Part shown: one piece after another, positions 50,101 to 61,100 of the stretch | Layout: each line of letters starts with the position of its first letter | Numbering within the stretch: position 1 is the stretch's first letter | Assembly (NCBI GenBank): GCA_008692225.1 | Contig: VICG01000010.1 | Span: forward strand, 124,001 to 188,000 | Length of the DNA: 64,000 nucleotides | Direction of reading: 5' to 3' | Source of the DNA: Monilinia fructicola | Lineage: Eukaryota > Ascomycota > Leotiomycetes > Helotiales > Sclerotiniaceae | Position numbers and translations under genes: made by a program | The notes under the pieces: generated by a model | Databases searched by the model: none | Seen by the model: the letters and a program-made list of their open reading frames with translations, nothing else | What the model was told of the DNA's origin: nothing

Positions 50101-52668
50101 GTATTACGATATTATCTAATTCGAACCAACTGTTACTGTTATTAATCCACACCCAACATCAAAAATAGCAATGAAAACTCTCACTGCCAGTTGACTTATC
50201 CTATCTCATCTCTCGTGCGCTCTAATATTTCATCCCAGGAACATTTCCTCGTACAAGGATTACTTCAAACGAGCCATTTGAACTGGAAGCTAGTAAAATG
50301 AAGCATTAAGGTCCCAAGGTAATACACATCTTCTCTTCTATGGATGTAGACTGATGTGAATACAAGGCTTTTCATGACTCCTGTCTGCACTTTTTGATAG
50401 AATTCGATAGTGAAATTCAGGACGTTTATACAACTCAAAAAGGCCTATAATTAGGCTCAGGAGGTGCATGAATAGTACGAGGAATATGATACAAGAGCGA
50501 AAGTAAAGAAATGAGGTGAATTGCGAACAGAGAGAACACTTTCCCACGGCATCGATTCTGCTTCTAAATTATAAACTACGACGTTGAATCAATTTACTAG
50601 ATATTGCTCCAACTATAGTTTCGTAAAGCCCATATCTGCAGTTGAAATAGAAAAGAGTCAGTCGCACTCAGATTAATTGACAAGTCAGCCATGAGATTAT
50701 CCACTTACTTTTCATTATGTTTGAAGAATAGATGTTGGCACAAGATACGCGCCAGAAGATGATTTGACTTTCCAAATTGACGCGCAAAACATTTCTTGCC
50801 ATTGTCATCCCACACGTATCAAAAGTATGCCCACAGCACTTACTGTCACTCCCAGCACATCATACCATAATCCCCTTCCCCTTTTCCGCTTGCCTGACAT
50901 CAAAATCAATATATTCGATCCTCCCACAAGACGAACTGGCAAAGAAGCAAATTCACATATTTTAACCACATGGTATGGTGGTAGCTTGTTGAAGGGTATA
51001 CTATACTACATATACAAAACACGTGTAAACCCTCTTTTAGCGATGTGAAAAGAATAAAACGAAGAACATACGCAAAGAATAACAAAGTGCAAAACTAATC
51101 GACAGAAAAACCATGCTATAATGAGAGTATTGCTAGAGGTACGTGATCTACCATTAATCATGATATAAAATCACACGATATTCTTCTTGTCATTTTCATA
51201 GGACCGTTCTATGCTCACTTGAACGTGACTCACTATCACTACTCTATTATGCAAAGATCTTGCTTCGAAAACAAATGAACGTTTCCATTCATATGTCGAT
51301 GGAATGAAAATAGGTGAGAGAGATGGGTTGTTTCGAATTCACTCCATCGTGACCTTAGTAACCAGGCTTTGTACATGATGGCGAATTCAAATGCGATGAA
51401 AAAGGTTGATACAACTTAGGAGCGGTACTATTGTTATATCGTTTGAGGCCACTTGCGCATCAGATAGATATTCACGCAGTCCAAAGCAGAGAAAGAAGAA
51501 AAAGAAGAGTGAATGAGTAGCAGAATAAAGCACCGAGTGACCATCTTGATCGATTAGTCAACCCACCCACGCATCGACCTACTAGAACTATATTAGGTAA
51601 TCACGTTCCCCACTTCTCGCTATCCAAATATTGAGCCCCTGGATACGAAAACGGCTCATTCATAATCAGAGAAATTACAAAGTTCACAAAAACTGTCAGG
51701 CACAATACTCAGGGAACAGCGATTATTGTGTAGCAGGACAACCTAAATCGGCCGTTTTGTACGAGATGCGGATAGTGGATAGGTAAATGGAATACACTGC
51801 ATAGCATCCATCATCTTCCCTCACCATCTCATCTCATCTCACCGAAATACTATTGCCGATTCCCGCTTAAATCGTTGCCGATACTTCAGCACTCACTGTC
51901 ACCTATCTTCTAGCACTTGCTATTCCCCTCCTATATCCATCAATATCATCACTCCCTCCGTTACCTAAAGAGAATCACAAATACAAGAAAAAAAGCGTCT
52001 TCACCCCCCCCCCCCCCAACAACGTCCTGTTACACCCCCTAAGAGATAACTCCTATTCCTCTTCGATAAATCCCCTACCTCCTGACCCACAAACCAATCA
52101 CAAAGATCCCGATTATCACAAAACCCCAGAAACCCATAACCACGTACCTAATCGCAAACCAAGCACTCGACCAAGCTCACGAATTCTTAAAATCTAAACA
52201 TATGTTCACATACCTATCCACCTCCTTTATCTACCTAGGCACCCTTACTTCAACAAACCACAGCTAATGCCATCCATTTATCGAGTCTTGTGATTGAACA
52301 TGTAATTTAATTCTTCGTTTCATCTACGTATCTTCTTCCCTTCTAGATAGGCCACACCTGCATGCATGCATCCAACCAGCCAAGCAACCAACCCATCAAC
52401 CATCTATCCGGATATCCATCCATCCATCCATCAATCCATCCAAGCGCCCAGCCCAAACCCCTTTATCTAACGAGACCAGTTTTCTTCTCTCCTAGCCATG
52501 TCCCGCGTATATAATGTTCCTGGGAGGCCTCTTCAATATTTAACCACCCATTCCATTTGAGGCCCTGCTCTCATCTAAATTCCTCTTCGGCGAGTGTATT
52601 TTTCTCGACATTTCTCGCGTATTGGACATTTGGGCAGTCCATAATAATATTCACAAGCCAGATGCTTC
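41101..52668. other. Gene-poor stretch, about 11.5 kb
   Basis: No recognisable gene on either strand. The longest Met-started frames are 47671..47219 (minus, 150 codons, no homology recognised) and 43058..42684 (minus, 124 codons, hydrophobic and Tyr/Ser-rich); neither has a convincing exon partner. Small repeats include (GTT)n near 42537-42558, a duplicated ACTCTCCTA(A/G)GTCA word near 43070-43115, and a run of C near 52005-52017. Decayed transposons or orphan genes cannot be excluded; there is no long inverted repeat as seen at 21.9 kb. Confidence 0.4.
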
Positions 52669-53986
52669 TCAAGCAGCTACTTCACCTCCAGCACTCTCCA
52701 CCAACCGCCTCCTCCAATCCTCGCAAACTTCTTCGAATCCCCCCACTACCCCCCTACACACTCCCGCGCACTCTCTTTCTTTCAACCTCCTCTCCCAGTC
52801 CCCGCTTTCTACCCACCGCTCACCCTCTTCTCTCAATTCCTCATCCCTCCTCATTTCTGCCACTAATTCCTTTGCGGATTTTAATTTTCGACTTGCGGTC
52901 ACCGTGGTTTGTCTAGACATGTGTAATGTGTCTGAGAGATAAGTGATGGTTTGGATGAGGTCTGTCGTTAGGGAATGGAGGGAGGTGATGGAGGCGAGAG
53001 ACTGAGTTGTAGGTCGTGGAATTGATTCACTGAGGAGATCAAGAAGTGGAAGAAGAGTATCGATGAATTCTGGAGTTGGGGGTGCGGAGAGTGGGGAGAA
53101 GAGAGGGTGGGAGAGATTTTGAAGAAGTCGAGTTTGGTGGAGGAGATGAGTTGATAGGGCTGTGTGGGTTGTTACTAGTCTGGGGGGAGATTGTTAGTAT
53201 GCATGCAAACAGGAGTTAGGAGATACCTCAATGTGAAAGCACCAGAACTGTGTATGAGTCACGAAGAAAAAGAGTAAACAAACCTGGTAGTATTTCCCTC
53301 CACCCCAGACTGACCTCCCAAATCTTTCAAACCCTCAATAACTCTTTTGACAACCCCATCAGCTTGGCTCCCATTGTTTTTCCGTTCCCCTCCTTGCCAG
53401 CCCCTCCACCATATCCATCCTTGCCAGCAAAAGCCGGTGTAAATGCCGGACTATCCAAATCCGAATCTCCCCCATAATCACTCCCATCATACTCACTCGG
53501 AGTCCTGGCATGACCCAAAGCATGAAGTCTTGCATGACCTCCTACCGGTGGCGTCAAATTCAGCAGGTTCGGATTCGGGATCCCATGTTGTCTCTTCGGA
53601 CTCGTCACATCCACCCCACTATCCCGGACTGCATGGTTTATTTCCTGCTCTTCTTCACGATCCGAGTCCGTAGTTGCCGGGTTTTGAAAATTAAGAAGAT
53701 CGCCTTCTTCCATTTCTTCCCCTTCTTCATCGCTCCAAGCATCTGCTGCAATTCATCCGCGAGATTCCCAAGTCCATTTCCTCCGTTTTGCGCAGATGCT
53801 AAAACATCCATGCCCATGCCCACGCCGTCGACACTACTGCCAAAACTCTCGACTCATATGATTTGGCGTAGTCGGTGTATGCATCGAGGATTTCGACATT
53901 CTGCGAGGTTGGCTCATAGTTGAAGGTGAGAAATCGAGGGCGGAAGGTTGCCTACTATGACGGGGAGTACGTGGCGATGGAGGCAT
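52669..53986 (-). CDS. Conserved fungal protein of unknown function, two exons, three frame breaks
   Basis: Exon 1 is 53986..53284 and exon 2 is 53179..52669, with a GTTTGT..CCCCCAG intron; about 404 aa after three single-base corrections. The N-terminal ~200 residues are disordered, rich in Ser/Pro (PPSPRTPRHSRQPS) and then acidic, with a DEEGEEMEEGDLLNFQNP stretch. The C-terminal ~200 residues look alpha-helical (THTALSTHLLHQTRLLQNL and, near the end, GDWERRLKERECAGVCRGV). Breaks are at 53842-53845 (one extra base in four A), 53759 (one base missing) and 53354-53357 (one base missing from four C). Each join restores an uninterrupted, compositionally consistent protein. No family is recognised; neither signal peptide nor membrane segment is seen. 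Confidence 0.7.
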
Positions 53987-55058
53987 CTTGACGGGGCTTG
54001 AAGTATTGAAGTGTAGTCTGCCAGTTTGTCTATCGTGGGGAAGTTGTGTTGTGTGTTTTATCGATGTGGTGTCTAAAACCAGGTATTCTAAACAATTTGT
54101 TTGCGATATGTATATCTTCTCTTGTAATGGTATGCAATACGTCTTCTCCTATTCGACTTCTCAAAAGTAAATGAAACGATTTGCAATCTGAACCAATATT
54201 CCTATTCCTGGAAATTTGAAGCGATTTGGATAGTAAAAGCTACGGATGCGTATGATGAGGATGACTCCGCGCACCAAAGTAAATGATTGTTAAGAGACAA
54301 CAAAGTCTCTTTTTTGCTTCTCAATGTATTATTGTCGACGTGGAAATCCAAAGACATAAGCACCCTGGTATACCAACAAACAAGATGCAAGGTACTGATT
54401 TCTTTTTTGAAGATGATCTCAAATGTCAAATGTCAAATCTCGCTTTTATTATTAACTTGAACCAGCCAGCCCGCCAGCCAGCGCAGCAACCATACAAGTA
54501 TATTTCCTTTGCGGGGACCGTGCAATAATAGATAGACTAGGTAAGGATTTGGCGAGGAATGGCTTGTTGATTGATAATTGAGGGTCTCTGTCCCTTATCG
54601 CGAATGATATGAACCTTGGCGACGTGATGGATACGTACGGGTACAGTATTAGGTTTACTTGAGTCTTGAGTCTTGAGCGTTGAGTCTTGAGTCTTGAGTC
54701 TTGAGTCTTGAGTAGATATGGGCAGATATATGATGAAGATGATGAAGGGGAGGAGGGGAGGAGAGGAGGAAAGAAAAGGAGAAGAGGAGAGAGGAAAAGG
54801 GATTACGAAAGAATCTTGAGCAATTGGTTTCTACGTCTACTTCCAGGTTGTAATAGATAGACAGATACTAGCCCTAATGTAGAGATACTGACTAGGTAGC
54901 TACTAGGGAGTTCTATGTAAAGGGGGGTCAAAGTAAAGGTATAGTACTATAAGAAGGGGATTAGTTCTTTTTCTATATAAAGATTCAAAGTAGCCTTAAT
55001 GTTCAAGGTCCTAGTTAAATATCGGTTAAGATAAAACAAGCCAATTCCTTATAAGGAT
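53987..55058. other. Intergenic with minisatellite
   Basis: No supported gene. It holds the promoter of the minus-strand gene and a GA-rich stretch near 54735-54800. The sequence becomes AT-rich towards the ATT repeat. Confidence 0.45.
54659..54713. repeat. 7-bp minisatellite (GTCTTGA)
   Basis: About seven near-perfect tandem copies of GTCTTGA, one with a GCGTTGA variant. Confidence 0.85.
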
Positions 55059-55562
<504 letters not shown>

Positions 55563-55871
55563 GCTCAATGATTGCTATTGGATACCTTCTCACCCTTGGT
55601 GATAGCGGTGAAACATGGCAATATAATTTTTGGTTGGATCATTTTAATCATGATGGTAAGTCTTACCTTCCTATGGATCTTCTACCTTGCTTACCTACTC
55701 GTACCTAACTTTAGAAGAAACAATATATTTCATGCTACACATAATCCTCCCAGAATCCATAACACCTTTCCAATATTCTCACTTATACATACCATCCTCC
55801 CTCTAGTCTTCACCACACCCCCCAAAACACCACAACATAACCAAAAAAAAAAAATAAAACAAAATAAAAAA

Positions 55872-56461
55872 ATGACCACCCTCCGTCCCTTCTCCGCCCT
55901 CGATGTCCTAAAATTTAACCCCACCAACCTCGATCCCTTAACTGAGACCTACGACCTCTCGTTCTACTTCTCATATCTAGCCCGATGGCCCCATCTCTTC
56001 ACTGTGGCAGAATCTCCCTCCTCCCTCATAACCGGCTATATAATGGGCAAAACCGAATCATCCCCCCAATCCATGCTCCTGTCCAAATCCCCCCATTATC
56101 TCCCATGGCACGCACACATCACCGCTCTGACCGTATCCCCCAGCGCCAGACGCTTAGGGTTAGCGAGGACTCTCTCGCAGGTTTTGGAGAAAGGGGGCGA
56201 TGAATATGATGCGTGGTTTGTGGATTTGTTTGTTCGGAAGAGCAATTTGATTGCGCAGGAGCTGTATAGGGGGCTGGGGTTATAGCGTGTTTAGGACGGT
56301 GAAGGGGTATTATAATGATTTTGTTGGGGGAGAGGAGGTCGATGAGGGAGAGGGAGAGGATGCGTATGATATGCGGAAACCGTTGAGCAGGGGACAAGCA
56401 TTTGAAACATGTTAGGGAGAATGGGGAGAGTTTTGAGGTCATGCCGGAGGATGTTTGGTGA
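55872..56461 (+). CDS. NAT3: N-terminal acetyltransferase B catalytic subunit (Naa20/Nat3), two frame breaks
   Basis: A single exon; about 195 aa after two corrections. NatB acetylates the alpha-amino group of proteins starting Met-Asp/Glu/Asn/Gln on ribosomes, with a second subunit (Naa25/Mdm20) not in this window. It opens MTTLRPFSALDVLKFNPTNL, then LTETYDLSFYFSYLARWP, the family signature. The acetyl-CoA loop reads RRLGLA (93-98) within HITALTVSPSARRLGLARTL, and WFVDLFVRKSNLIAQELYRG follows. Frame breaks are one extra G in each of two GGGG runs, 56276-56279 and 56390-56393; correcting them gives YSVFRTVKGYY, then EDAYDMRKPLSR and a normal end PEDVW. Without correction the protein would stop at residue ~137. 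The ATG follows an A-rich leader, and the ATT array ends about 300 bp upstream. Confidence 0.9.
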
Positions 56462-57397
56462 GGTGGAAAAGGGCTGGAGATGGATGGTACATTCTTTGTG
56501 CGCGAGAAGATACACGGGGTGAAGGATGATTCATGGGAGAGTGGGAGCCGAAAGGCAGTTGAGATGTTTCTCCTGCGAAGTATCCCCCTGTATGTTTGGC
56601 TGGGGACTACCGGAACTCTATACTTGGGAATCTACGAAACATGAAATCACGAGGAACGATACCATGCTTTATGAACGATATATGAAGATAGAACAAATTC
56701 ACAAATCAAAGGAACTCCTCAAAAAAGTCACATCACTCTACATCCACAATTATACGCCGTATTCAAGAATTGAAAAAAGCCAGCTTATACTTTCAATTTG
56801 CTACTAGGACCTCAAATAAGGTAGGATAGATGATTGGTTGGCTGGGAAGTTTATTCAGAATTGTTAACATAGCTGGAGAGCAAGGAAGAGACAAAGTTGT
56901 TAGTGCGGTGAAGATATTCCAAATGTCTAGACACAGAACCAACGAATCAACAGCAGAATGGATCGTTGAAGAAAAAAAAAAACTGTTTTTTCCAATATCT
57001 AAACATGCAACATAAGAACAGGAGAGGGATGACTTGGTATCAACTATTCTGGGCGAATCCTGCAATACAATCCAGTGAACGAGGGGATAAAGTGAATTAC
57101 CCGCAAGCTAAAGAGATGAAAACATAAGATGACATTAACAGCAAGGACTACCTATCCGAAAGATAAAGATCTATATTGAGATGAAGGTTTGGCCACTACA
57201 TTTCGTAGAGACGCAATGTCAAAGAAGCTAGCTAAAAAATAGTACAGTACAATATAAGGATAAATGTCCATCTTTTCATCCCTATTCTCTCCTATCCTAC
57301 CCTTCTACCGAACAACATCCACACCAGATAGGTCAATACCCTCCCATTCCACACTATCAGAAAAATAACCCCGGTCATTCCATCTATCCACCACTCG
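56462..57397. other. Intergenic, no supported gene
   Basis: Convergent 3' regions of the NatB gene and the WSC gene. Only short frames; a run of A lies near 56972-56981. Confidence 0.5.
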
Positions 57398-57430
57398 CTC
57401 ACTCACTCACTCACTCACTCACTCACTCAC
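57398..57430. repeat. (CTCA)n microsatellite overlapping the WSC gene stop
   Basis: Eight CTCA units. On the minus strand they read TGAG, and the WSC gene's predicted stop codon TGA (57421-57419) lies within them. Confidence 0.85.
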
Positions 57431-60400
57431 ATACCATCCACCCCCTCTTCTAATACCCGCTATTATAACTCGTACACCTCCCACCCCACTAACCCCCTCA
57501 TTAACCACATAACAGTCCGTCTTCTGCGCCTCACACTTCACCAACGCCTCCTCGTACGTGTCACCCAGCACGGCCCCATCCAAACAACTGCGCGCATACG
57601 TCTCGACGCACCCCGTATATTGCGTCTCACACGCATCCTGACACCCCTGGCCACAATCCGGGCGCGAGTACCGCGGGCTATCTGCCGAGTCTTGCGCCGT
57701 GTACAGTTTGAAGGGGTAGCCGGAGGAGTATTCCGGTTGGAGGTTGTTGCACGTGTAGCAGGGCAGGGGGATGCTGCCTACGGGGCTGTAGGAACCGTAG
57801 CCTTTTGATGGGTTGTTGGGCTGTGCGCAGATGTTGCTGCAGGTTGGGAGGGGGGCGACGGGCGTGGTGGTGGTGGGTCTGGAGGTGGTTTGGATGGTGG
57901 TGGGGCAGGCGTAGATGCTGGTTTTGATGCTGATGCTGGGAGAGGTGTAGCCTGGTGGGGGGTATCGGGAATCGTAGCCCGTGTTTGAACAGGAGGGCCC
58001 GGGACAGGAGCTTAGGCAGTAGGTGGAGATTTGTTGGCACCAGCTGGAGAACTCGAGACATTGGAGGGATGCGGGGAATCCGGCGGAGAGGAGACATGAT
58101 GTTAATTGGACGAGGCATGTGCTTGAGGCTGCGAGACAGGAAGTTTGATCGCTAAATGGTGGGAGGGGGTTTGAACACCAGTTTCCTACTTTGTATTCAC
58201 ATGTTGAGGTCGGAGTTATACTTGTTATGGAAGTTGCAAAGGGTTTGCGCTTGTTTTGGAGGTGGTTGGGGAGGCAGTAGTTGAAGGTTTTGCAGATGAT
58301 GTAGTGTGCGAAATGGGAGTCGTGGACGGTTTTGCTGATGAAGAAGTTGATAGACTTGAGGATATTGGAGTTGACGAATATTGTGTGGTTGTTGGTGGTG
58401 AAGATGACGTGGTTGAAGATGTTGGAGCAGCGGATGATAAGCTTGATGATGTTGGAGGTGAACTCGGGGAAGTTGTGGAAGTTGGAGGAGAAATTGAAGA
58501 AACAGTGGAAGAAATAGTTGAGGATGATGACGCCGGAGATGTCGGGGCAGCGGATGATAAGCTTGATGATGTTGGAGGTGAACTCGGGGAAGTTGTGGAA
58601 GTTGGAGGAGAAATTGAAGAAACAGTGGAAGAAATAGTTGAGGATGATGACGCCGGAGATGTCGGGGCAGCAGATGAATAGCTTGATGATGGAGGAGTTG
58701 ATGGAATTGATGTCTAAATGGTCGGGTAATCAGTAAGCGCAAATTGAAGAAAGAATATGAACGGGAATACAGGTTCAAAACTGTATCAAAAACGAAATAA
58801 AGACTTGAGATGAAGCACAAATGTAGGGTTTTGCCTTGGGAGTAGAGCTATATTTCAAACTATGAAATTTGATGAAGCTTACAGAAGATGATGCTGGAGG
58901 TGTTGGCCCTGGGGTTGAGGATGTTGATAGAGCAGCCGATGAAGAAGGTACAGGGGTTGAGGGATATGATGAAGATGTGGATGGTGGTGAGTAATACGGC
59001 AACGATGAAGATGGAGGAGAGATGGGCGTTGATAAAGAAGATGCAGAAGCCGAAGTTTCGGACGACGAAGATGATGGAGCAGCTGATGGAATTGATGACT
59101 ATAAGTTCAGGTGGTAAGTAATTTTTTCGAAGGAAAGGTTTGAAAAGATATTTAAGAGATTGAAATCGTGGAAAAATACGGAATATGATGTTGTTTTTGG
59201 GTTTCAAAAGAGAGTCTCACAGAGACGTTCAATATAAGAGCCAATTGAACTTACCGAAGTTGAAGGTGCGGAAGAGGGGGGAGCTGAGGAAGATGATAGA
59301 GGGGCGGATGGGATCGATGACTGGATGATTGGCAGGTTAGTAATTTTGTATCAAAAGGAGACTGCAGCATAATAAGTAATGAAAACTGTATCCAAAACAA
59401 CAGAGGGTACATAATTTTGGAAATGGAGCTGTTTAGACTGGATAGGGAAACAGAATTCGGTTAAAAGCATCAAAGATTTGCGCATAGATTAGACTTACTG
59501 ATGATGGAGATGTGGGAATGGAGGGATAAGACGAAGGGGAAGAAGAAGCTGAAGCTGAAGCTGAAGATGAAGAATATGATGATGAAGAGGCAGGACTAGA
59601 TGCGTAGGAGGAGGAGGAGGAGGAAGCGGGCGTTGTGGGGTAGGATGACGATGACGAAGCGGGAGTTGAGGCATATGAGGAAGAAGATCCAGGAGCTGAA
59701 GAATATGTTGAAGAAGGTACAGAACTAGAAGGATAGGCGGAAGAAGAGCTAGGGACTATTGAATATGTCGACGACGTTGCGGGACTCGCGAGAGAAGAGG
59801 AAGAAGAAGCTGGAGCTGAGGGGTAAGATGAAGACGATGAGACGGGACTGGAAGAATAAGAGGAAGAGCTAGGCGCTGAGGAATATGATGAAGGTGAAGC
59901 AGGAGTAGAAGACAGCGAGGTGGAAGAAGCTGGAGGCGAGCTATACGGTGGTGCGGTGTACGGTGGTGGTGTGTATGGTGGTGGTGTGTATGGCAGTGGT
60001 GTATATGGCGGTGGTGAATAGACGGGTGTAGAAACTGCTGCGGATGAACTAGTATCACTTGAAGATGACGAAGATGATGACGGAGAACCAGTGCTTGAAG
60101 AACTTAAAGTCGAACTAGTCGTTGTGTAAATGGTCGAGGAAGCTGGGGAAGCACTTGAACTAGAAGTGGCTGAATAAGAGCTAACTGAAGATGACACAGG
60201 GCCACCTGGGTTACCATTGCAAGGATCTATCGACAATAAATCTTCTGCGACATATAGGTAGATATTCGCAGCGCCGCCACATAATTCGGTAGTATTCCCA
60301 TTGCATGGCATTTGACAATTCTTCTCTTCAACTTTCGCGGTCCCATTGCCGAGGACTACTCCACAATAGCATTCTTGTGAGTATTCGACTCCAGCGAATG

Positions 60401-61100
60401 GGTAACCACCTTTTTTTGCATGCACTAAGACAAGATTCGATTGTCAGATCGGCGTTGGGGATCTGATCTTGTTTCCAAGCAAGAGTACGGCCGTTAGGTC
60501 CCAGGTCGGAATAGCACCCCATTGGTGTATAATCAGAAATGGTGGTATCGTTGACGGTAGGGAATGTGGTATCTTGATATACGGATAGAATGTCATTGCC
60601 ACCACAAGATTCGTTCTTGTTTCCAGTACATGGGAAGGAGCAGTTTGATTCAGCTGTTTGTGGACCACCAACAGAGGCACCGCAAAAGCACTCTCCATAA
60701 CTGTGGAGGTATTAGTTGGAGGTTATGCCAAGAGATAGACTGCTAATTATCGATGATTTATCTCGGAATATCACTTACTATTCCAATCCGGCATATTTGT
60801 AGCCATTGCCTAGAATCTGTCAGTTATTGTACTACCATCGAGAACCAGGAAAAACATACCTTTGCAGAAATCAACACAAATTTCAACTGTCATGTTTTGA
60901 CTATTGAGATCGGTGGGCCTAAATAATAGAGCACTTGGAGAGCTAGGATCTATGAAGCAACCAGCATAGACAAAGTCCGTGGTGTTTGCACAAGCTGGAA
61001 GCGATGGCGCCCATCGCTCAGCTATGAGAGGGCCAGCACTAATTCCTGAAAATAATATAGACAATGCTGTAGCAATCGGGATCATGTTGAAGCTCAACAT
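57419..61100 (-). CDS. WSC-domain mucin-like secreted protein with Cys-rich C-terminus, two frame breaks
   Basis: Exons are 61100..60860, 60809..60779, 60700..59499, 59320..59255, 59098..58883 and 58713..57419; about 1016 aa after corrections. A signal peptide (ATALSILFSGISAG) is followed by two WSC domains, a fold that binds wall polysaccharides or oxidises glycans: the first holds FVYAGCFIDPS, YYGECFCGASVGG and SCGGNDILSVY, the second MGCYSDL, YPFAGVEYSQECYCGVVLG and LCGGAANIYLY. A Ser/Thr/Pro-rich stalk of ~450 residues, presumably O-glycosylated, includes PPPYTPPPYT repeats. The last ~250 residues carry about 25 cysteines (SSWCQQISTYCLSSCPG, DCGQGCQDACETQYTGC). No transmembrane or GPI tail is seen, so it is probably secreted or wall-bound. 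Breaks: one extra base in T7 at 60411-60417 and one missing base at 58244-58246. Confidence 0.85.
58441..58680. repeat. Two tandem copies of a 120-bp coding repeat
   Basis: 58441-58560 and 58561-58680 are nearly identical; differences are confined to the last ~12 bases. As 120 is divisible by three, each copy adds 40 residues to the Ser/Thr/Pro stalk of the WSC protein without shifting the frame. Confidence 0.95.

Noticed and set aside
55572..55871. N-terminal extension of the NatB subunit to an upstream ATG at 55572
   Set aside because: The extension is low complexity and lacks family resemblance, whereas MTTLRPF at 55872 is the conserved start.
58197..58820. A 207-codon His/Leu/Gln-rich frame, and the opposite-strand Val/Glu/Asp-rich frame
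   Set aside because: These are out-of-frame shadows of the Ser/Thr/Pro stalk of the WSC gene.
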